Program-made: the position numbers and the translations under genes
Notes under the pieces: model-generated
The model's input: only the letters and a program-made list of their open reading frames with translations
Told to the model about the DNA's origin: nothing
The model's database searches: none
Origin: Persicaria tinctoria
Taxonomy: Eukaryota; Streptophyta; Magnoliopsida; Caryophyllales; Polygonaceae
Direction: 5' to 3'
Assembly (NCBI GenBank): GCA_037127255.1
Contig: JBANSL010000012.1
Coordinates: forward strand, 18,114,615 to 18,178,614
DNA: 64,000 nucleotides
Shown: positions 50,602-62,215 of the stretch, in pieces
How the letters are laid out: every line of letters begins with the position of its first letter
Position numbering within the stretch: position 1 is the first letter of the stretch

Positions 50602-51579
50602 TCACTGCTCAGAAGTATGCCCTTTCCATCCACAATGAGTACATTTGGACGCTTGCTTGATCCTCTTCGGTTCCTTCCAGTTCCTCTTCTTATTCTGTGC
50701 ACCATAAGATGCATTGCTTTGTGTATAAGATCCACTCCCCTGGATATTGTAAGAGTGATTTCCCTGACCAGAAAAATGACCAGAAAAGTGACTTTTGTTG
50801 GCTGCAAAAGCACTTGCATCAGTCATGCCATTTGAAGTTCCTCCTGATGCCTCAGATCCCATATCCACTTGCTGCAATATGTAATACCCTTTACCAACTG
50901 TAGGCAAAGGATCCATTTCCAAGATAGAATTCTTGGCTTCATCATAACTATCATTCAGGCTGGCCAACAACTGCATCAATCTGTTTTTGTCTTCCATCTC
51001 ACTTATCTTCTTAGACAAGTTGCATCCACAGTTCTTCATAGCCCCACATGAGCACTCTGGCTTCCTTTCTAACACTTGGAGCTCATCCCAGTGCTTTTTG
51101 AGAGTATTAAACAGATATGCAAGACTCATATTGCCCTGACTCACATTGTTCAACTTCTTCTTTATGTGAAAAATCAGTGGAGCATTAATCTGGCTGTACC
51201 TTTCCACTATTTCATCCCATAACTGCTTAGTGGATTCAACATACATCGAGCCTTCAGCAATATTTTTGTTTACAGAATTCAATATCCAGCATTTCACCAT
51301 ATAATCAGCTCTTATCCACCTTTGAAGATCTATCCCTTCTTCAGTGGGTTTCATACAGTTCCCATTAACAAACCCAAGTTTGCATTTAGCTCCTAAGGCC
51401 ATCATTATGCCTCTACTCCAAATCATGAAATTTATTCCATCAAATGTAACATCCATTAATTGAGACCCTGGATGATCTGAATTTGATAAAAACAAGAGAT
51501 CATTCAAGTTGCCTTGATTGTTGACATCTCCATCTTCTATATTTGGATTGTTGCCTGGATTAGCCATCTTCTTCCTCAC
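50602..51579 (-). pseudogene. copia gag of the minus-strand element
   Basis: A 325-residue Gag of the copia gag_3 type, with NSDHPGSQLMDVTFDG, FMIWSRGIMMALGAK, KCWILNSV and a CSCGAMKNCGC cysteine segment typical of this family. The nucleic-acid-binding knuckle (CTHCGWKGHT) is interrupted by a stop just after its SEQ residues. Downstream sequence continues in the same style (LHGVPDWF-like). The start follows the primer site by about 40 bp. Confidence 0.88.
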
Positions 51580-51617
51580 TGACTTTTGTAGCGGAAATAA
51601 TCAGATCGTGAGCCTAA

Positions 51618-51629
51618 GCCCTGATACCA
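51618..51629 (-). promoter_or_regulatory. primer binding site of minus-strand copia
   Basis: The minus strand reads TGGTATCAGGGC directly after the LTR end TTCACA, matching the initiator tRNA-Met complement in its first nine bases. Confidence 0.85.
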
Positions 51630-52020
51630 TGTGAATAATGTGATAAAAGGATCAATTTATAGTGCACAATGCAGTGAATAAGGCAAAATAAGAGGAAGAA
51701 GCTATTAAAATCAGTGAATCATCATCACTGTTTCATTGATAAAAATGGCAAATATTCAGAGGCGGCTAGGAGCCTTGCTGCCCTTCACCATTTTCCAAAA
51801 CCCTACTGAAATCAGTGAATAATGCTAACTTATATAGCATGGAATCCTCACTCATGATTGGACGATCACAAATAGACAAACAAGTACAAGCTGTCTTATT
51901 ACAACCAAATTGAAATGCAGCTGAAATGAAATGAAATGAAATGCAGAGGTAGCTCAGCTGAGTGAGCTGGATTTAAACAAGGAGTAATATATTATATAGT
52001 ACACATATATCATCTTCATA
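51630..52020 (-). repeat. 5' LTR of minus-strand copia
   Basis: Matches 32454-32833 over its length with several substitutions and a short ATGAA duplication (near 51930). Confidence 0.88.
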
Positions 52021-53009
52021 GTACGTGATGAGAGCTCATCTTTTGATTTAGAACATTACACCACTCTCTCTAACAATGTGCGTACACTAGCTACTTGCTG
52101 AACATGACTGTAACATTTTATTTATTCAGCTATAACTACATGCGGTGGGAAAAAAAAATCAATACGCGTAGTTGAGTAATCAATCAATGTGGGTTCGTTG
52201 AACTTTCCCCAACCGTAACATTAATGAATCAATTAGTTGGGTGGTTTTGTAGATATTTGGTTCTTGCATTTTGTTAAATTACGGTGGGTAATATACGACG
52301 TGGGGGGCAACGCACGCCCAAGCGCAATACGCGCACCAACCAAGCCGAGCACACAAGCCGAGTGGGGTTCCATCCTAAAACCAATTGGTGTTAGGTGGGG
52401 TAGCCCACCGGATTATATGCAAGGCTTCGATTTCCTTTCTAATCAATGTGGATGGTTATTTTTCCCATCTTACCACACATTCTCTTATCATTGTCTAAAA
52501 AAAGGACCTTCGGGCTTCAATTATAGAGACTAGATAAATTACACTTTCACCCTTTTTTTCTAGTGAAATTTCCACTTCCTTTCAAATCAACCAAATAATA
52601 AGGCATTAGTGTTCTTATATTATGAGAACTAAAAATAGTTAAAAACACTTTTCAAACACAAGATCCGCCAAGGAGAAACTATAACATACATATATATACA
52701 CAACCAGTTTAAATTTATCATCTTGCTCAAAAAAATCAAAACGCGTAGTTGATTGATTGACATGAGTTCGTCTTGCCCAAACATTCATGAATCGGTCACT
52801 GTTAATTGGATATGGCTTCGTAGATATTTCGTCCACGCATTCCCTCACCTCCATATTTATATCTGGAGGGAAAAAATTCATGAATCGGTCAGTGTTAATC
52901 GGGTATGGTTCCATGAATGCGGATGCTCTTAAAGCATCCAACATCCGCATTCATGGAACTCGGCCAGTTAGGTTCCTTAACTCTTCTTTTTATTTTTCTC
53001 TCTTCTTAA
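52021..53009. other. spacer with local duplications
   Basis: No gene seen. Blocks around ACGCGTAGTTGA...ATGAATCGGT recur at about 52160, 52740 and (degenerate) 58270, and a second ATGAATCGGTCAGTG lies at 52879. A 15-bp inverted repeat, CCATGAATGCGGATG, flanks a short loop at about 52912-52958. These look like MITE copies and local duplications. Confidence 0.5.
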
Positions 53010-53014
53010 TAAAC

Positions 53015-53097
53015 TGTTAGGACAATGCATAGTATATAAGCATTGGCCAACACCCTGTAATTCATTCATGATCAATACAATTGTTTCCCTCCTAAAC

Positions 53098-53141
<44 letters not shown>

Positions 53142-53172
53142 ATCTGTTACACAATCGGCTAAGGCCTTAACA
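53015..53172 (+). repeat. 5' LTR of gypsy element
   Basis: 158 bp, TGTTAGGAC to CCTTAACA, with a CT microsatellite near the 3' end. Confidence 0.95.
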
Positions 53173-53174
53173 AG

Positions 53175-53183
53175 TGGTATCAG
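53175..53183 (+). promoter_or_regulatory. primer binding site of gypsy element
   Basis: TGGTATCAG, 2 bp after the 5' LTR, complements the initiator tRNA-Met 3' end. Confidence 0.85.
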
Positions 53184-53202
53184 TTGCTTGAAGAACTCGG
53201 CA

Positions 53203-56200
53203 ATGGCGGATGGAACTCGGCTCAAAGCATCTGAGAAAATGGACTCCCATCTGCAACAACTTCAACAATTCGCGGCCAACACTCATGAAGCATTGATGGA
53301 GACGATCAGGAAACAGGACTAGCAAAGCAAGATCTCCCAAGAACAACACCGCGACATCCAGGAACTCAAGAAATCAACGGGGGAGTTCCAGACACAGATG
53401 GTGGAATGGATGAAGGTGCTTACGCAGAAACCAGGAGCGGAGCAGCAAGAAAAGACACCTCCAAGAGTGAATCGTGAGATCTTCGACGAATCACACACAT
53501 ACAGACCACCTCCGATGCGAAACGAAGGCGTCTTCGGCAATCAAAATCTCTTTCCCAAGGTGGATTTTCCCCAATTCGATGGGAAGAAACCACGCAGTTG
53601 GGTTAGGAAGTGCGAAAAGTATTTCTTCCTTTTCGGCATTCAAGAAAACCAGAAGGTGGAATTGGCTTCAATGTACATGGTTGATCGGGCGGATACATGG
53701 ATCCAAGGGTATCTGATGCAAAGGAGGGGCGCTCGCTAGAAGGAGATGAGCGAGGCGTTGTGTATCAGATTCGGCGAAAGACAGGGGGTGGAAGTTGTGG
53801 AAGATTTCAATAAGCTCACTCAGACCGACGATTTGGAAGATTACACAGAGAGATTCGAAGAACTACGGGAAGGTATGCTCGCTTACAATCCACATCTTCT
53901 AGAAAATTACTTTGTCACGAGCTATGTGAGTGGATTGAAGGCCGAAATCAAGCCACTAGTTAAGTTGGGGCGACCTCGCGACATAGCTGAGAGTATTGAA
54001 CTAGCTCGTCTGCACAATGATGCAGTCCAGGCCTTAATCAAAGTTAGTAAACCAGCCTGGAAATCGGGATCAAATTGGAACCAGGAAGGAGTGAAATTGG
54101 GGTCAACTGGATTCAAGAATCAAGGCGAATTCAAGAGGGTTCCAGGCCTTTGTTTCCGATGTGGCGAGAAGTACTTTGATGGCCATAGATGCAAGAATTC
54201 ATCAGTCAAAATGGCGTCGGCTTTGAATCTTGATACTGGAGATTCCGAGGAAGAAGCACCAGAAGCTGCAACAGAAGAGAATTTGGACATGGAAGATGAT
54301 CAAGAAGGCTTTGTAAGAGCTTTAACTGGCAATGAAGGGCCAGATACTTCGATTGTGGTCAAAGGTTACATAGGGAAAAGATCCATCAAGGTGCTAATAG
54401 AAAGTGGCTCAACTCACAGTTTCGTGGATCCCTTGATCGCCAAGGAAGCCGGATTCAAACTATCATCAGCAAGCTTAATGATAGTCGAAGGCTTAAACAA
54501 GGGAAAGCTCTACTGTCGACAGGAGTGCAAGGCGTTCAAATGGATGATGCAAGGAGGAGAGTACTCATTTGACATTCGAGCTCTTAAGGTTGGAGAGTTT
54601 GAACTGCTCTTGGGAGTTAACTGGATGAAGAAATATAGTCCAGTTCAATTTGACTATAATAGGATCACAATCGGGTTCTCTAAGGAAGGGAAAAAGGTAG
54701 AGCTGCAGGGGGTGTTGGACAACAAAGAAGGACCTAAAGTCAGGCATCTCACAGGCAAGGAGCTGCAGGTGTTGGCTTGCAAACAAGAACTGATTGCAGT
54801 AGCAGAGGTGGTCCAGGTATTGCAGTTGAAAGCGACAGAACAAGGTAGACCAGAGGAGGTGCAATTGATCTTGGATCAATTTGCAAAAGTGTTCGAGGAG
54901 CCCAATAATCTACCACCAGAAAGGGGATGTGAACACTCCATACCTCTCAAGCCAGGGACCCAGGCAGTGTGCTCCAAGCCATACAGGTACCCTCATACTC
55001 AAAAAGATGAAATTGAGAAGCAAATTAGGGAAATGCTGTCTGCAAGCCTCATTAGACCAAGCCAGAGTCCTTTTACATCTCCTACTCTATTGGTTAAGAA
55101 AAAGGATGGAACATGGAGATTCTGTGTGGATTATAGAAAGCTGAATGAAGTTACTGTCGAGGATAAGTTTCCTATCCCTAACATTAAAGAGCTGTTAGAT
55201 GAGCTACATGGAGTTGTCATCTTCTCCAAACTGGATCTTAGAGAAGGCTATCACCAGGTGCGTGTGGATGAAGGGGATATACACAAGACTGCTTTTAGGA
55301 CTCACAATGGGCATTATGAATTTCATGTCATGCCCTTTGGCTTGACTAATGCCCCAGCAACTTTCCAGTCTCTAATGAATGTTGTCTTTGCTGAATTTCT
55401 AAGGAAATTTGTCCTAGTTTTCTTTGATGACATACTCATCTACAACTCAAGTATATGTGATCACATCCAACACTTGAGATCTGTCCTGGAATGTATGGAG
55501 AAACACCAGCTATATACCAAGCTCTCAAAGTGTAGTTTTGCAGTTGATCAGGTTGAATACTTGGGGCATGTCATCTCCAGCAAAGGAGTAGCCACTAATC
55601 AGAGTAAGATTAAGGCTATTGAGGAGTGGCCAGTACCTAAGAATGAGAAAAAACTGAGGAGTTTTCTGGGCTTAGCAGGATATTATAGAAGGTTCATAAA
55701 GAACTTTGGAACCATTTGCAGGCCATTAAATGAATTGCTGAAGAAAGATGCATTCCAATGGACAGGTGCAAGCACTGAAGCATTTCACCAGGTGAGGCAG
55801 TTGCTGGCTACACCACCAGTGCTAGCCCTTCCAGATTTCACACTCTAGTTCTACATAGAGGCTGATGCTTGTGAGGAAGGCATTGGAGCAGTTCTAATGC
55901 AGCAAGGGAGACCTCTAGCTTACATTAGTAAGGCACTCCATGGCCAGCACTTGCTGCTATCCACATATGAGAAGGAGCTCTTGGCCATTCTCCATGCAGT
56001 GGAGAAATGGAGACACTACTTGGAGCCAGCTCCCTTTGTGATAGTCACTGACCACCAGAGCCTCAAATACTTGATGGATCAGCAAGTCACAACTCACCTT
56101 CAGAAGAAGGCCATAAGGAAGCTCCTGGGGCTATCATACTCCATCCAATACAGGATGGGAAAGTGTAACATAACAGTAGATGCATTGTCAAGGAGAGGGC

Positions 56201-57635
56201 TACCAGTGCAGTACTCAGAGAAGGGTAGCTGCCTTGCAGTAACTGTGATCAAGCCTGCATGGATCAAAGAAGTCTTGGATAGCTACCAAGGGGACCCGGA
56301 GATTGCAAAGTTAGGACCACCTGCAGCAATTGACTCTCAGTCACACTTTAAGTGGCAAGGAGAGTTACTGAGATACAAGAATAGGGTGGTGATTGGTCAT
56401 AGCCAAGAACTGAGAGCTCAGGGGGTCACTCAGGGGTAAGGGCTACCTACCATAGGATTAAAGCACTGTTCTATTGGCACCAGATGAAGACCAACATTGA
56501 GCAGTTTGTCAAGGAGTGTGATGTATGTCAAAGGCATAAGCATGAAATCATAGCTTATCCAGGCCTTTTACAACCATTACCTATTCCTGAGTCACCATGG
56601 TTCTCAATTGGTATGGATTTTGTGGAAGGGCTACCAAAATATAAGGGATATGATGTGATCCTGGTGGTGGTAGATAGATTGACAAAATATGCTCACTTTT
56701 TGTTGCTCACTCATCCATTCTCAGCAAGTCAGGTTGCTCTCCTCTTCATGGACAACATCTTCAAACTCCATGGGGTTCCCCATGACATTGTCTCTGATCG
56801 TGACAAGGTGTTTACCGGTCTTATGTGGAAAGAAATTTTCACCAAGATGGGCTCCTCCTTGAAGTTGTCCACAACTTACCACCCTCAAACAGACGGCCAG
56901 ACAGAGAGGGTGAATCAATGCCTGGAATCCTATCTCAGATGCATGTCTTCAGCCATGCCTAGGCAATGGGCTCAGTGGATCACACTGGCAGAGTGGTGGT
57001 ATAATACCACCTTCCACACAGCACTGAAGATGTCCCCTTTTCAAGCACTGTATGGGTATGCTCCACCTCAAATGGGACTCAGAGCTAGCAGCATCACAAC
57101 AGCCTCTGTAGAAGATTGGTTCCAGGAAAGGGAGGGAGCACTACAGCTACTGAAATCTGGTTTGAAGGAGGCTCAAGAGAGAATGAAGTATTTTGCTGAT
57201 GCAAGGAGATCAGAAAGAACATTGGCAGTAGGAGATAAGGTGTATCTTAAACTGCAGCCATATAGACAATCTTCCTTGGCACTTAGAAGATGTGTAAAAT
57301 TGAGTGCAAAATTCTATGGGCCTTTTGAGGTACTGTAGAAAGTGGGTATGACAGTTCTCCCTACATCCTCACGCATACACCCAGTCTTCCACATCTCCCA
57401 ACTCAAGAAGAGAATAGGCCCAACCTTAGGGGTGCAACCAGAGCTCCCAGCAACAGATGACACAGGATCATTGATCACTGCACCGGAGGCTGTTTTGGAT
57501 TCTAGAGTGCAGCACCTTGCCAATAGTGACCCTGTGGTTGAATGGTTAGTGAAGTGGGTTAATCTGCCCAAGGAGGAAGCCACCTGGGAGCCTGCAGGGC
57601 ACATCATCCACCAGTTCCTTGAATTTTCTTTGTAA
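53203..57635 (+). pseudogene. gypsy gag-pol polyprotein
   Basis: Gag helices (residues near FPQFDGKKPRSWVRKCEKYF and DDLEDYTERFEEL) precede a knuckle (CFRCGEKYFDGHRC). The protease box reads ESGSTHSF, with Glu (54400-54402) where Asp is expected. RT has KKDGTWRFCVDYRKLN and FFDD at 55420-55431. RNase H follows with EADACEEGIGAVL, and the integrase has CDVCQRHK, VVVDRLTKYAHF, DIVSDRDKVF and TDGQTERVNQ. The final part, EWLVKWVNLPKEEATWEP, resembles a chromodomain. Stops lie at 53320, 53737, 55846 and 57336. Near 56415 a small deletion removes residues just before the integrase zinc finger and shifts the frame, giving a stop at 56437. Start taken at the first ATG after the primer site. Confidence 0.92.
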
Positions 57636-57674
57636 TAACCTTGAGGACAAGGTTTTGCTTAAGGAAGGGAGTAT

Positions 57675-57767
57675 TGTTAGGACAATGCATAGTATATAAG
57701 CATTGGCCAACACCTTGTAATTCATTCATGATCAATACAATTGTTTCCCTCCTAAACTCTAACCAAA

Positions 57768-57803
<36 letters not shown>

Positions 57804-57834
57804 ATCTGTTACACAATCGGCTAAGGCCTTAACA
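57675..57834 (+). repeat. 3' LTR of gypsy element
   Basis: 160 bp, matching the 5' LTR with two substitutions and a longer CT run; the TAAAC duplication follows directly. Confidence 0.95.
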
Positions 57835-57839
57835 TAAAC

Positions 57840-58791
57840 CCAACTTAATTTTTTACTCATATCTCTACGACCCATTTTATTATAAACTAAATAATATATA
57901 TATAATTAAAAAAAAAAGCCCCACCACAAACCAAAACCCCTCTCTTTCTCTTTCTTATCCTCCCATCCATTTTCTTTCCTTTTCAGTTTTTAAGGGTTTC
58001 TTGCTAATAAACCTATCACATCATTCCTTATCATAATATATCATTCCTCTATTATTTTACTACTAAGTTCCTTAAGGAGAGAGAGTGATAAAATATGGTT
58101 TTAAAGTGATAAAATATGGTTTTAAAGGGTTTTAGGGATGTGAGTGAAAAATTGTATTGGATTTTTTAAGGAGAGAGAAATATAAAAAGTGGAGCTAAGG
58201 AAGCCGGATGGATTTCACGAATGCGGATGGTCTAAAAACACCCAATGTCGGTGCTCAAAGTGTACGTCTTGTCCAAAAAATCAACGCGCATAGTTGACTG
58301 ACATAAATTGCAAGCATTAATGAATAGGTGAGTGTTAGTTGGGCTATTTATTACCATATCTCTTTATTTATTTATTAAGGTAGCTAAGTGGCTATATAAC
58401 AGCCAGCAATTCATCTCTCTCTCTGTCTCTCTCAAAGGTTTCGATCCATTTGGTGCCGGCCGGTCGCCCGAACCATTCACAAATCAAAACCCCCAGCTGC
58501 TAGTTAAAGCAAGAGTGTGATGTTGATGATCAACTCGCTCAGTAGATCCAACCTCCTATACTCCCTAAATCAACAAGGTTTGTGCATATCTACGTGTTCT
58601 ATCGCCCCTATTTTTATATACCATCGTATACTATCAAAATTAGCTTTCTACCATTAATTGCAAATTCTCCCAATCTGGTACTGTTCTTTAATTGCCGACT
58701 TCTCCCACCAATCTATACATATAGATCTATATTCTCTATATAGCTTAGATATACTAAAACACTAAAACCAACACCGATGCATAAGATTATA
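57840..58791. other. spacer with a MITE relative at about 58080-58230
   Basis: The block around TAGGGATGTGAGTGAAAA and the AAGTGGAGCTAAGGAA...GAATGCGGATG end match the PIF-type MITE at 40163-40494 but with a degraded left end. The remainder has no gene. Confidence 0.5.
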
Positions 58792-59018
58792 CTCCCTCCG
58801 TCCAAAAATAAATGAACTTTTACTATTCATGCACGCTTTTTAGGAGTTAAAAACTATATAAAATATTAAATTTTTTTTTAATAATTATAAACTTATTATC
58901 AATAAGTTTGTAATTATTAAAAAAAATTAATAAAAAAGTTAATATTTTATATAGTTTTTACCTTCTTAAAAAAAGCATGCATGAATAGTAAAGGCAATGT
59001 ATTTTTGGACGGAGGTAG
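58792..59018. mobile_element. Stowaway (Tc1/mariner) MITE, 227 bp
   Basis: CTCCCTCCGTCC at the left and GGACGGAGGTAG at the right are the classic Stowaway inverted repeats, with TA duplications at 58790-58791 and 59019-59020. The AT-rich interior is itself palindromic. Confidence 0.92.
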
Positions 59019-59020
59019 TA

Positions 59021-59122
59021 TTTGGTTGTGATTGATTTTAAGAAAAAAAATTCCTGCAATTTTTTTATTAAAATAGTATATTAACATAATTTATAGAAAA
59101 TTATCATATGGAAAAATCTATC

Positions 59123-59153
<31 letters not shown>

Positions 59154-60290
59154 TAATTGATAAAAAAATATAAATCATAACTATTTTAATTGATAAAATT
59201 TATAAGCGTTATTTTACTTGTATCTAGATTATTCTTTGATAGAAAGAATTATTTATATTAAAATTAATTATTTGATATATTTTATTTTATTTATATCTAT
59301 ATTATTTTTTGGTTGAATGAATTATTTATATCTATTTCTATTTTATATTTTCTGCACATTTTGATCATTATTAATTTAGTTCTCATAGTGTTATTTAGAG
59401 TTATTATTTTTTTCATATTTTTAATAATTTTCTTTTATAGATAATAGATATAATTTTCATTAACAGTGAATGAGACTGGGAGTTGGATTTCCTTTATGAC
59501 TTTAACTCCCCTTAAAGAAGCCCGAACACGTAACCACACATGTAGCGAATTAAGTGACTTATGGATCCGCATTAACGGATTTAGGAGCTAGTTTTCCCGA
59601 CTCTCGATAGGATGTTATACATCGATTTTAATATATGTATATAGATTTTTTTTTTCCGTTCTTAGTATGATATGTCATGAGATAATCTGAGGTGAGTGTG
59701 TTGTAGATTTAGGGTTGAATTTGAGAAAGGGAAAGGAAGGAGTTGAGGAGTTAGAGTTGAGAGAAAGGGGAAGAAGATAGACACAAGGATATAAAGAGTG
59801 GATTATGAGATAGAAAGAGATTAGAGGAATTTATTATTTCATTATTCAATTAATTACATGTAAATGGGTATTTATACCCATAAAACATTCATACATTCTC
59901 CTTACAGAAGCTTTATCGTCACTTGAAAAAATCACAAAACTATTACTAAAATTCAACACTGAATGTAAAAGTTTATACCAAAGTCATCACTAACAAAAAA
60001 ATATTTATACCGATTGTCATCCCTTGGAAAAAATTACAGTGACCAACCTAATATGCTCTGCCTAGTCTCAATCTCAATGATCCTGCACTTGATTCCATAT
60101 GAACAGTTGAACATCCATATGAAAATTTGTAGTTGATCCACTAGGCATTTCTGCACTAGTCACCACTTGGCAACAAAAATTTAGCAACAGTTTGGACGTC
60201 CCTAAATAGCAGCAACAACTTATGATACCACAATTTTCCTTTTCCATTCAAATTGACAGCCGCAAAAAATCAAATTGAACTAGCAGCAAC
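59021..60290. other. AT-rich spacer, no gene recognised
   Basis: Low-complexity AT sequence to about 59650, then purine-rich sequence. No open frame with family features. Confidence 0.5.
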
Positions 60291-60299
60291 TTTTTATGA

Positions 60300-61420
60300 C
60301 AACTCCCATTTGTTGGCAGTGGGCTCATACCCTGAAAGCAGAATCACCTCCACCTGGATCAAGGGTGAGAATATTTAATGCAATCTCAAGTCCAACACCC
60401 ATCCCTTCTGCACCACACCAACAACTATTGATAAATTGGCAAAGCTTTCCAGCGGCAGCAATAGTAGGATCTCTAAGTGAGCAACAACTCCTCCCCCATC
60501 AAACGACAATGTTTTCAAACTATTCCTTAAGAGCTTGAGATCAAGAGACAATCTAAATATCTCATTGCTATACTTAATATTCCCTAAACCTTACCCAAAA
60601 AACCAAGACTATATATATTACCACCTCTAGGGTCAAAAGCAATACGAGATAAGCCACTCCAATTGATTATTTCAGTTGGTTCCATAGCCACACTCCTAAC
60701 CTGAATCCCATTTGCTAACTTAGTCGGCCATTGCTCTTGGGAAACATCCCTATGAGGCATTTCCTCGAACAGTTGATATGCAATTTGAACTTTAGGTGAA
60801 TCAATTGAAAGATTCTCAACTATTTTCTTTGATACCTCATTAATCACCACAATATTGGATTGAAATGGGTTTACTTATGAAGCAACGAACTTGAGAGACA
60901 GCTCTTTGCTAGCATCACCCGAACTAGGTCCTTATTCTTTCTTCTCGATGATAATGAGCGTTGATCCATTAGCAGCCACGTGGGAGAGGTCGTAGAAGAC
61001 TTGGAGATCACCCCAACTTCTTGATCTCCAGTCCTAGACAAGTCCTTTGAAGACTCAAACTTGATTTGAAGCGCCGTTGGATTCAGATTGATTCTCATTC
61101 GATTCCGGACTCGATCCGATTATTTCCTGATTCACATCTATAATCGGGGCTTAGATTTGTTTTCCGCCTGCAAACAAAGCTTCAACCTTTCTTGATTCTA
61201 TGACAAAGACAATCTACCTAAACTCTCCAAGAATAACTCCAATTGGCAGCAATCATCATAAATATTTCTGTGATTGAAAGACTCTACTGCCTTCAATGCC
61301 AATTCTTTTGTTTGGAATCGAATCTTTGAAATTTGAATGATACCGCTCGCCTGGCAAAACATTTCCATGTACTCGATCATCCCAAACCTATGTGTTCCAA
61401 CTCTTCCGGTCCCCCTCAAT
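60300..61420 (-). pseudogene. decayed coding relic of unknown origin, possible retroelement or RNA-binding protein
   Basis: Three neighbouring minus-strand frames (61419-61198, 61098-60871 and 60850-60584) look coding but do not join. The first ends in ALKAVESFNHRNIYDDCCQ, which resembles the end of an RRM as in polypyrimidine-tract-binding proteins. The third includes WPTKLANGIQV and IAFDPRGGNIYSLGF. I do not recognise the protein. Stops separate the parts, and no LTRs or promoter were identified. Confidence 0.35.
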
Positions 61421-61429
61421 TGTGGTTCA

Positions 61430-61950
61430 TATATACAAAAGTTTGGTGTAGTAGTGTTATAGTGTAGATAATGTGTGTTTTCTGTAATTGGAAAATATGG
61501 TTATTCTTTGTTTTGTAATTTAAAATGTGTAAAAATGTAAATTGTAGTGATATGAATTTGATTCGATTGTATTTCAAAAGCTTTCAAAGCTGCGGTGTAA
61601 AAGTTGTATGCCTTTCTGATTGTTACTTTTTATCCTTCAGGAACTTCATAGTTTGGATATCTGCATCATTACAACCACTTGATACTCGTCTGTTCAAGTT
61701 TTCAATATATCCGTTGATCAACCATTTAAATTTGGTACATCTCTTCTAATTGTAAACACTGCATCAAGATAGTGTGTGGTTCATACAGAAGTTAATTGAA
61801 GGTATGTATATTATCTATATAGGTACTTGTTAAATGATTACTTATATTCATTCCTCTTTTACAAGTTAAATGATTACCTTCTAAATGTAAGTTGATTGGT
61901 AATGAATTAATATTTATATTATAAGTGTGTATTTATTTAAGTAATTAATA
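61430..61950 (+). promoter_or_regulatory. second copy of the CNL upstream region
   Basis: Matches 535-990 in order: GGAAAATATGGTT, CAAAAGCTTTCAAAG, GGATATCTGCATCATT, AATTTGGTACATCTCTTC, the GAAGGTATGTATATTATC donor and AAATGTAAGTTGATTGG. It carries an extra block of about 60 bp near 61675-61725. No CNL coding sequence follows; a Stowaway-like piece and a Mutator element start instead. Confidence 0.8.
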
Positions 61951-62215
61951 ACTACTCTTTCCGTTTTCTTTTAATTGACTTTTTACCATTCAAGTACGTT
62001 TTTTAAGTTGTGAAAAATTACATAAAATAATAATTTTTTCCTTTTTAAATTAAAAAAAAATCATGATTTGGTAATTTTGCGATAACTTTAAAATCCTAAA
62101 ATTAAATACGTGGTTCATAAATTCTAATGCTTGTAATTATATACTATATATGATCTAAAATATTTTATTTTTATTATTTCTCGTAATTTTGAATAAAATT
62201 TAAAAATATATAAAC
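61951..62215. mobile_element. truncated Stowaway-like MITE
   Basis: TACTCTTTCCGTTTTCTTTT at its start resembles a degraded Stowaway terminus (CTCCCTCCG-type). No matching right end is found before the Mutator element begins at 62216. Confidence 0.45.

Larger units (their letters stand above)
32454..52020 (-). mobile_element. Ty1-copia retrotransposon on minus strand, split by a 14.2-kb insertion
   Basis: LTRs lie at 32454-32833 and 51630-52020. The primer site is next to the right LTR, so the element reads right to left: gag 51579-50602, integrase, RT and RNase H down to 47145, a 14.2-kb insert, then the last pol codons and the purine tract next to the left LTR. The LTRs differ clearly (several percent by eye, plus indels), so it is older than the copia at 9016. 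A likely target duplication is GTATG (32449-32453) and GTACG (52021-52025), if the LTR includes the terminal TA; otherwise none is found. Confidence 0.87.
53015..57834 (+). mobile_element. Ty3-gypsy chromovirus with very short LTRs (Reina-like)
   Basis: LTRs of 158 and 160 bp (TGTTAGGAC...CCTTAACA) are flanked by perfect TAAAC duplications (53010-53014 and 57835-57839). A tRNA-Met-type primer site and the purine tract AAGGAAGGGAG are in place. Gene order gag, protease, RT, RNase H, integrase is gypsy-type, and the C-terminus resembles a chromodomain. The LTRs differ by two substitutions plus CT-repeat length, so insertion looks recent, yet the coding frame has several stops and a deletion. 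Confidence 0.95.
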
